Shown here one piece after another: positions 58,925 to 64,000 of a DNA stretch of 64,000 nucleotides (positions are counted from its first letter, which is position 1; the number at the start of each line of letters is the position of its first letter). Where the stretch lies: assembly GCA_963969495.1 (NCBI GenBank), contig OZ018335.1, positions 84,674,354-84,738,353 of the forward strand, in the 5' to 3' direction. The notes under the pieces are model-generated. The model was not told where the DNA came from. It did not search any database and was given only the letters and a program-made list of their open reading frames with translations. This DNA is from Ceratothoa steindachneri (taxonomy: Eukaryota > Arthropoda > Malacostraca > Isopoda > Cymothoidae). The position numbers and the translations under genes were made by a program.

Positions 58925-59125
58925 CTTAAGTCACGAGAACGAAAATTTAAGCCTGGAGCAAAGGTGCTGGTGCTACTTTCCACGGGAAGCAACAAAATCC
59001 TTAGCCAGTGAAAGGAACCCTCCCCGGTGCTCGAGGCTAGAGGACCCGTAGATTACCTCATTCATACTCCGAAAGGAGCGAAGGCTTTTCACGTGAATTG
59101 TATATATATATTATATCATCAATGT
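58925..59125 (+). pseudogene. Integrase C-terminal tail of gypsy pol
   Basis: Across small frameshifts one reads NLKPGAKVLVLLSTGSNK (near 58945-58998), a GTLPGARG-type fragment, then GPVDYLIHTPKGAKAFHVNC (59047-59101). This matches the region that closes many gypsy pol proteins, with the KPGDxVLVLLP and FHVN motifs. The intervening RT, RNase H and integrase core are missing between the protease remnant and this tail, pointing to an internal deletion of roughly 3 kb by family standards. Confidence 0.7.
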
Positions 59126-59468
59126 TCCTAATTATGGTTTTTGGGTGGGCCACTAAAGTGTTAATTTTTTTTCTCCCATATTTATGCCTCCATCTAATTG
59201 TATCCTTTTTGTTTGGTTCCACTGAAATGTCGCCAATGTTCTCCTTTTGTTTAAAATTGTATTAGATAAATTCTCTATAATCGACCTGTTTAAGGCTTAT
59301 GTCCATAAATTCCCCGCTGAACTCAGATTTACGTTTTTTTGTGTGTGTTTCCCCCTGTCGTTGCATGTCAGAATTTCCCTAGCCCTTTGATAATTTTAGT
59401 TTGATGGGTTGGGATGATCCTTTCCTAAGCAACTGCTCTGTAAAGCTTCATCTTTCGGTTGGTAGATG

Positions 59469-60438
59469 TGTGAGGGAACCCCGATTAGAATATCTTGAGC
59501 AGACGGAACTTCCACGCGCTGCAGAAGGCCCAGTTAGGCCTAAATTGGTAAGCCTACCCCCCCCCCCCCCTTCCCCAAGCGGTAGCCTAGAACCGCCTCC
59601 CCCTCGATTCACCTTTACGTGGACTAGAATTGCCTCTGCAAGAAGATTCGAGGCCATTCGAAAGTAGAGCTGTTTTCCGCTAACCATCCTCGGGAAGAGC
59701 CTCGGACATAAATAGTGTTCGACTCCCATGAGGAGACACAGAGTTGAGAAGTCTCGCCCAGAACACAGAAGATTTTCGCATGGTTCTAAGTCAAGTGCTA
59801 GCAACAAAGTAAAGTGACAGCTACACTATTTTGTGTATTTGGAATTAGCACCAGCCAGGAGGTAATTCTATCTGAACGATCGCCCAGAGTGATTTTTCCG
59901 ACTTCTTTAATAAACTCCTGGCGAAGCCCTCCTCATTTCGGGTAGCCGAAATACTCTTTCCTGGACTGAAAGTTACACCACCCTCTTGCTTTTGGAGAAC
60001 CACCATCCCTCCAACCTCCCGCTTTGAAGTCCGAGCGGCCTCACCTCAAGTGCAGAAGAGATCCGTAAGCCAACCCCTCTCCCCTTTTCAGTAACCCGAT
60101 TGAGGTGATCCCCCCATTTGAATAGTCTCCTCCGGGAATACCTTAAGTTCTAACTTCATAGTCTGATTTATAACTACAATTCCCCCTTTCATTTACTGAT
60201 GTGATTTTGCCCGTTAATTCTCTGAGGTAATTTTACCTATCAATTCTCTCATTATTTTTGTGTAAATAAAATTAAACTTTTGTACATGCCTCTTTAAATA
60301 ACCTTGAGCTTTGCCATTGTCCATAATTTACCTGAACTCGTTGCACTCTCTCGCTACTCAGCCCGTCTGAACTCGTGGTTTTCCTACCCTTTTGTCTGTT
60401 CGCTTTCGAGTTATTGGTCACTTCCTCATAGAGTAATT
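59469..60438 (+). repeat. 3' LTR of gypsy element
   Basis: Second LTR, starting TGTGAGGGAACC and ending with the shared CCTCATAGAGTAAT. It contains a 10-C run at 59560-59569 and a 36-bp segment near 60338 absent from the 5' LTR. No clear polypurine tract precedes it. Confidence 0.85.
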
Positions 60439-62187
60439 AGTGCTCTAGTAGGAGCACTGTTCCTAAATTGTAAATACTTATTTTTCCTTTAATCTATATT
60501 AAATATCTTAGTTAGATTTCTCTAAATTATTGTAATTCTCTTAATCACTTCCTTATGTTTATCACTAACTAAAATAAAACTTTATTCTCCGTTATTTGAA
60601 GAATTTTTAAAGAACTTTCAAAATATATGAAAGAGTGGAATATGGTAAATTTTGGTTAATTAATATAAATTTATGTAGAAAGTCACTAGATAGTATTTTC
60701 CATTTTAACCTATCAATCTATATATTATAAATAAGGTTTCATTGATGAAAACAAAGGGCATTTATAGGTTAGATTGCTTAGATAAGAGGATCGGTGACAT
60801 TTTACAACAATATAAGGACTAAGAGAGGCAAATCATTCTTTTGTCTGAATGTAAAGAAAATATTTTATTAATTCCTTGCTCCTTATTATTATGTAGCAAT
60901 TATAAGATTTAATATTTATGTAAGAATTGATAAAATATTTTAGCGTAAGTTCAGAGAACCAATTTTATGATATGGGAACCGATTAAATATATAAATTTAT
61001 TATGAATGGTTCTTAAAAGTGCCGCATCTATGTATTCGAGCTGTTGTATAAAAAAGGAAAGTGGACTGCATCTAAGGATGAATTCTTTTATCAAGAAACT
61101 GCCATCTGAAGACGAGTCCAAGCTCCCGCCCAATAAATACATAAATTCGAATCCAGCTCCAAGAGTCCTTATACCTTTTAAAGAAATCTCACTGTGCCAT
61201 ACATTCATTTTTCCTTCATAAATAGCCAATTAAAAATGAGTCACTATTGCGGGTATTCCTAGTCTTACATGTACAACAGGCCACAGGCGTTAAATGGGAA
61301 AAACTGGATTATTTTTACAATACAGAAACACTTGGATTTGCTATATAGTAAGTGCTTCACTTTTCTAGCACAGAGGTTTCTTCTATCGCACAGCATTCCA
61401 AAAATCTCCATCGTACTCTTATTTTAGATTTGTTTTTCTATAATATCCTCAGGTTTACTCAAACCTAAATTAATGATGTTGAGTCTGTTCATTAAATGAT
61501 TAAAACCAGAACTAAATGATTTATCCGTTCAATTAAATTGCTATCTAACCAGCTTACTTAAATTACCTACCGTCAACCACATAACCCACCCACTTTAGTC
61601 TAAACAAACTTTTATGATTGAAGCTTTTTCTTTTTTTTTAATTAGTTATTCTCACAACTACACCTAACCAGCTTACTGCACCTAATTTCATGTCAGAATG
61701 TAATTTGTTGATCTTTCACATGCTGCATTATATTGTTTTTCATCTGTGATGGAAATGAGGACTTCAAAATCACATGTTGATTTCTACATCCATTTCAGCT
61801 GTTGATCGCTTTTTTTTTCTTCTTTGCCTCGGCGTTAAATATTAACTTCGAATTGGTAATGACTTGTCTTGTCGAAACCAACCAATGAACTTTGACGTCC
61901 TTTCTGACGCTGCTGCTTACGAATCCGTGGCAATATCAATGTCAAAGAGACGATTTTGGCGGTCTAAGAATTATTGTTCCTTCACTTTGTGTGAATCGCT
62001 CATCCTTGCCTTGCCTTTTGATTACTTAATAAATGAAAAGATTGCTTTGAGGCATAACAGATGTCATTTCTTTTGATCGTGAAGGTAAAGGAAGTATCTA
62101 ACAGCTTATCTTTATGAGGAAAGTTTAAATCCTTTCGGCTCCACAACCGTTTGACTTGTCGATCTCTTGCCCTACCTCTCTTCTGCT
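60439..62187. other. Unassigned AT-rich DNA
   Basis: No element recognised. An overlapping pair of open frames on opposite strands (61006-61221 plus, 61229-60951 minus) has no motif. Pyrimidine-rich segments and short frames near 61864-62076 are likewise unassigned. Confidence 0.5.
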
Positions 62188-62484
62188 ATGTGTGCGTCGC
62201 CTAGGAAGGTCATCACGCTCCCTGGGTGGGTCCTAGGTCCCAAAAGGAGAAAATATTATGTGTAGTGAGTACTTCTGTAAGGTCTGGGTGGTATATAAGT
62301 AAGCGTTCAATGGTGTCTGGGCTTTAGTTGCATCTATTGTGTGTTGGTGTCAGGACAAAGTATATTTTTAGTTTATATTCGATGTTTCTAATCTTGGCTA
62401 GACCTGCTTGTTTCGATTTTTAGAATTCACAGAACTCGACTTAAAATCGGTGAATCTTTAACTTGCCATATTCAGAATAACTTT
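62188..62484. repeat. 297-bp direct repeat, copy 1
   Basis: From ATGTGTGCGTCGCC to TTCAGAATAACTTT. It matches 62647-62943 with about ten differences. Contains GTATATAAGTAAGC (TATA-like). Confidence 0.9.
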
Positions 62485-62646
62485 TTTGGGCGTTCCCGGG
62501 TTGAGGAAGATCTTACTTAGTTCACCGTCTTCCGAGAGTATCCGAGCTGCAGAAGAAGAACACATCTTGCCCATTGTTGGGTGATCCTCTCCTAATGAGG
62601 TAGACACCTAAATAATCTGTGACACCTCCGAAGGACGGTGAAGCAG
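62485..62646. other. 162-bp spacer between direct repeats
   Basis: GC-richer than its surroundings (GGGCGTTCCCGGGTTGAGG near its start). No coding similarity. Confidence 0.6.
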
Positions 62647-62943
62647 ATGTGTGCGTCGCCTAGGAAGGCCATCACACTCCCTGGGTGGGTCCTAGGTCAC
62701 TAAAGGAGGAGATATTATGTGTAGTGAGTACTTCTGTAAGGTCTGGGTGGTATATAAGTAAGCGTTCAATGGTGTCTGGGCTTTAGTTGCATCTGTTGTG
62801 TGTTGGTGTCGGGACAAAGTATATTTTTGATTTATATTCGCTGTTTCTAATCTTAGCTAGACCTGCTTGTTTCGATTTTTAGAATTCACAGAACTCGACT
62901 TAAAATCGGTGAATCTTTAACTTGCCATATTCAGAATAACTTT
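62647..62943. repeat. 297-bp direct repeat, copy 2
   Basis: Second copy, offset 459 bases from the first. After it the sequence turns AT-rich and unlike that after copy 1. Confidence 0.9.
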
Positions 62944-64000
62944 AAAGCCTTAAAAATTTGAATAAATACTTAATCAATTGCAAAAATGAGAATCTTTGAA
63001 TCGTAAATTTCGATTATGAGAAAAACTGCTACACTGTAAAAATGAAATCGGAATCAGAAAAACGTTAATTCCTAGACGAAGGAAATGGAACTAATTGGAT
63101 CCACCTCATCAAGAAGTGATTTATTTGCGTTTCTTTTCACACAAATCGTTGAATGAGAAAAAAAATTAAGGAATAAAATTTTAACGATGCGTCTTTGTCT
63201 TATGCTATTTCGTCATCGACGTCTACTTAAGAAATAAAACTATTTAGTATTTTTCTTAGGAATACTCAAACACATATATAAGTATATAATCATCTTAGAT
63301 ACAAAAAATAATAGAAATTAGATAGTCTAATTAACCACTATGAAAGCCCTGTCGATAATTGAAGTTTCCACAATTTCCTCGAACAAAACACCCAATTTAC
63401 TTCATCAACAAATGTCCCCCCTCCCCCCGAAAACTTCTATGCCATCTTTACAGCCCAAAGAAATAAATTAAAAAAATGTATTAGTTTCCCATATGCGCCA
63501 GCCTTATCCACTTAAAATCATATGCGAACCAAAACGACATTAATACTATTCCGAAATCTTTGACCAAACTGCATCCTACCAACCAAGATTCCGGCGTATA
63601 TCTTAAACTCTGCCAGAATTGCAACTTATCATATATCAGTGTCTGGTCACTTTAACAAGAAAATAAAAGAAGATGAAGCTGATAAAAGAAAATGTGAAAT
63701 TTCTTCAAGTCTTTTGGCGCCATGCAAAATTACGACTATAGGATTGACTTCAACCATTCAAAAATTATTTATAAATCAAACGATTATATTATGAGGAAAA
63801 TTGCTGAATCAATACTCAACAACAGAGACGATAATTTCAATTTTTCGGTGAGGCAATACAAATTTAATATGTGTCGAATTATTTTGGCCAACTTATTTAT
63901 AAACCACCCGAACCGTCTTAAAATCTTTGCCCCCAGTTTCACGCAAATACTCATTTTTCGAGTTTGTTTCCTCTGACTTCATGTTGTTTAATCTTTACCA
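62944..64000. other. Unassigned AT-rich DNA
   Basis: An 84-codon frame (63722-63976) has no recognisable motif. Nothing else seen. Confidence 0.5.

Larger units (their letters stand above)
55576..60438 (+). mobile_element. Ty3/gypsy LTR retrotransposon, internally deleted
   Basis: Two LTRs (55576-56510 and 59469-60438) in direct orientation flank a 2.96-kb interior with a primer-binding-like site, gag, a CCHC knuckle, a protease-like remnant and an integrase C-terminal tail. Reverse transcriptase, RNase H and the integrase core are absent, so it is a non-autonomous derivative. The LTRs differ by many substitutions and one 36-bp indel (extra in the 3' LTR near 60338), so the insertion is old. 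It lies inside a piggyBac-like fragment on its left side. Confidence 0.85.

Noticed and set aside
60951..61229. 92-codon minus-strand frame as a host exon
   Set aside because: No motif and no convincing splice context; an equally open frame exists on the other strand.
1..64000. CRISPR arrays, bacterial operons or phage modules
   Set aside because: No regularly spaced repeats with unique spacers, no ribosome-binding sites or operon-like gene packing; all recognisable content is eukaryotic transposon DNA.

Overview
This window reads as nuclear DNA of an arthropod, with a decapod crustacean the most likely source. That is judged from memory of the repeat families present: L2-, CR1-, Jockey- and I-like LINEs, mariner, hAT, Harbinger with a MADF/BESS partner, and Ty3/gypsy, together with long (TA)n and (TC)n microsatellites. 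I find no intact host gene. Almost everything recognisable is mobile-element DNA, and nearly all of it is broken by stops, frameshifts or truncation. Long AT-rich stretches between elements hold nothing I can name.

Layout. 1-2978: unassigned. 2979-4600: hAT transposase relic. 5040-7075: LINE reverse-transcriptase relic ending in a zinc-finger remnant. 7101-12577: one mariner element split in two by an L2-type LINE (minus strand) and by a 789-bp element with 110-bp terminal inverted repeats; both mariner ends and their TA dinucleotides survive. 12825-13062: degenerate short tandem repeat. 13063-18640: mostly unassigned, with (TC)36 at 16623. 18640-23030: I/Jockey-group LINE with both ORFs. 23762-25748: two 383-bp LTR-like direct repeats around a 1.2-kb spacer.

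The dominant structure is a 26.4-kb inverted repeat, about 26203-52600, whose axis lies inside a (TA)37 tract at 39367-39440. Each 13.2-kb arm holds the same ordered elements in mirror image: a relic of an arthropod repeat protein (family known to me only by sequence), a tRNA-derived SINE, a Harbinger element with transposase and MADF genes, a LINE relic, Pol III (tRNA-like) units, about 5 kb of unassigned AT-rich DNA, and a 5'-truncated CR1-like LINE. The arms differ by substitutions and indels, and each keeps pieces the other has lost. At the left boundary the relic runs on without a break; at the right boundary it is cut and joined to the middle of a Jockey-type LINE. This suggests the left arm is the original and the right arm the inverted copy.

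52601-54996: GC-rich Jockey LINE (ORF1 zinc knuckles and endonuclease, no RT). 55393-55575: piggyBac-like scrap, interrupted by a 4.86-kb Ty3/gypsy element (55576-60438) that has two LTRs, gag and protease remnants and an integrase tail but no RT/RNase H or integrase core. 62188-62943: a 297-bp sequence present twice in direct orientation. The ends of the window are unassigned.

No coordinated host pathway is visible. What ties the features together is their insertion history: nested elements whose order can be read, and a large palindrome that copied an already decayed block.
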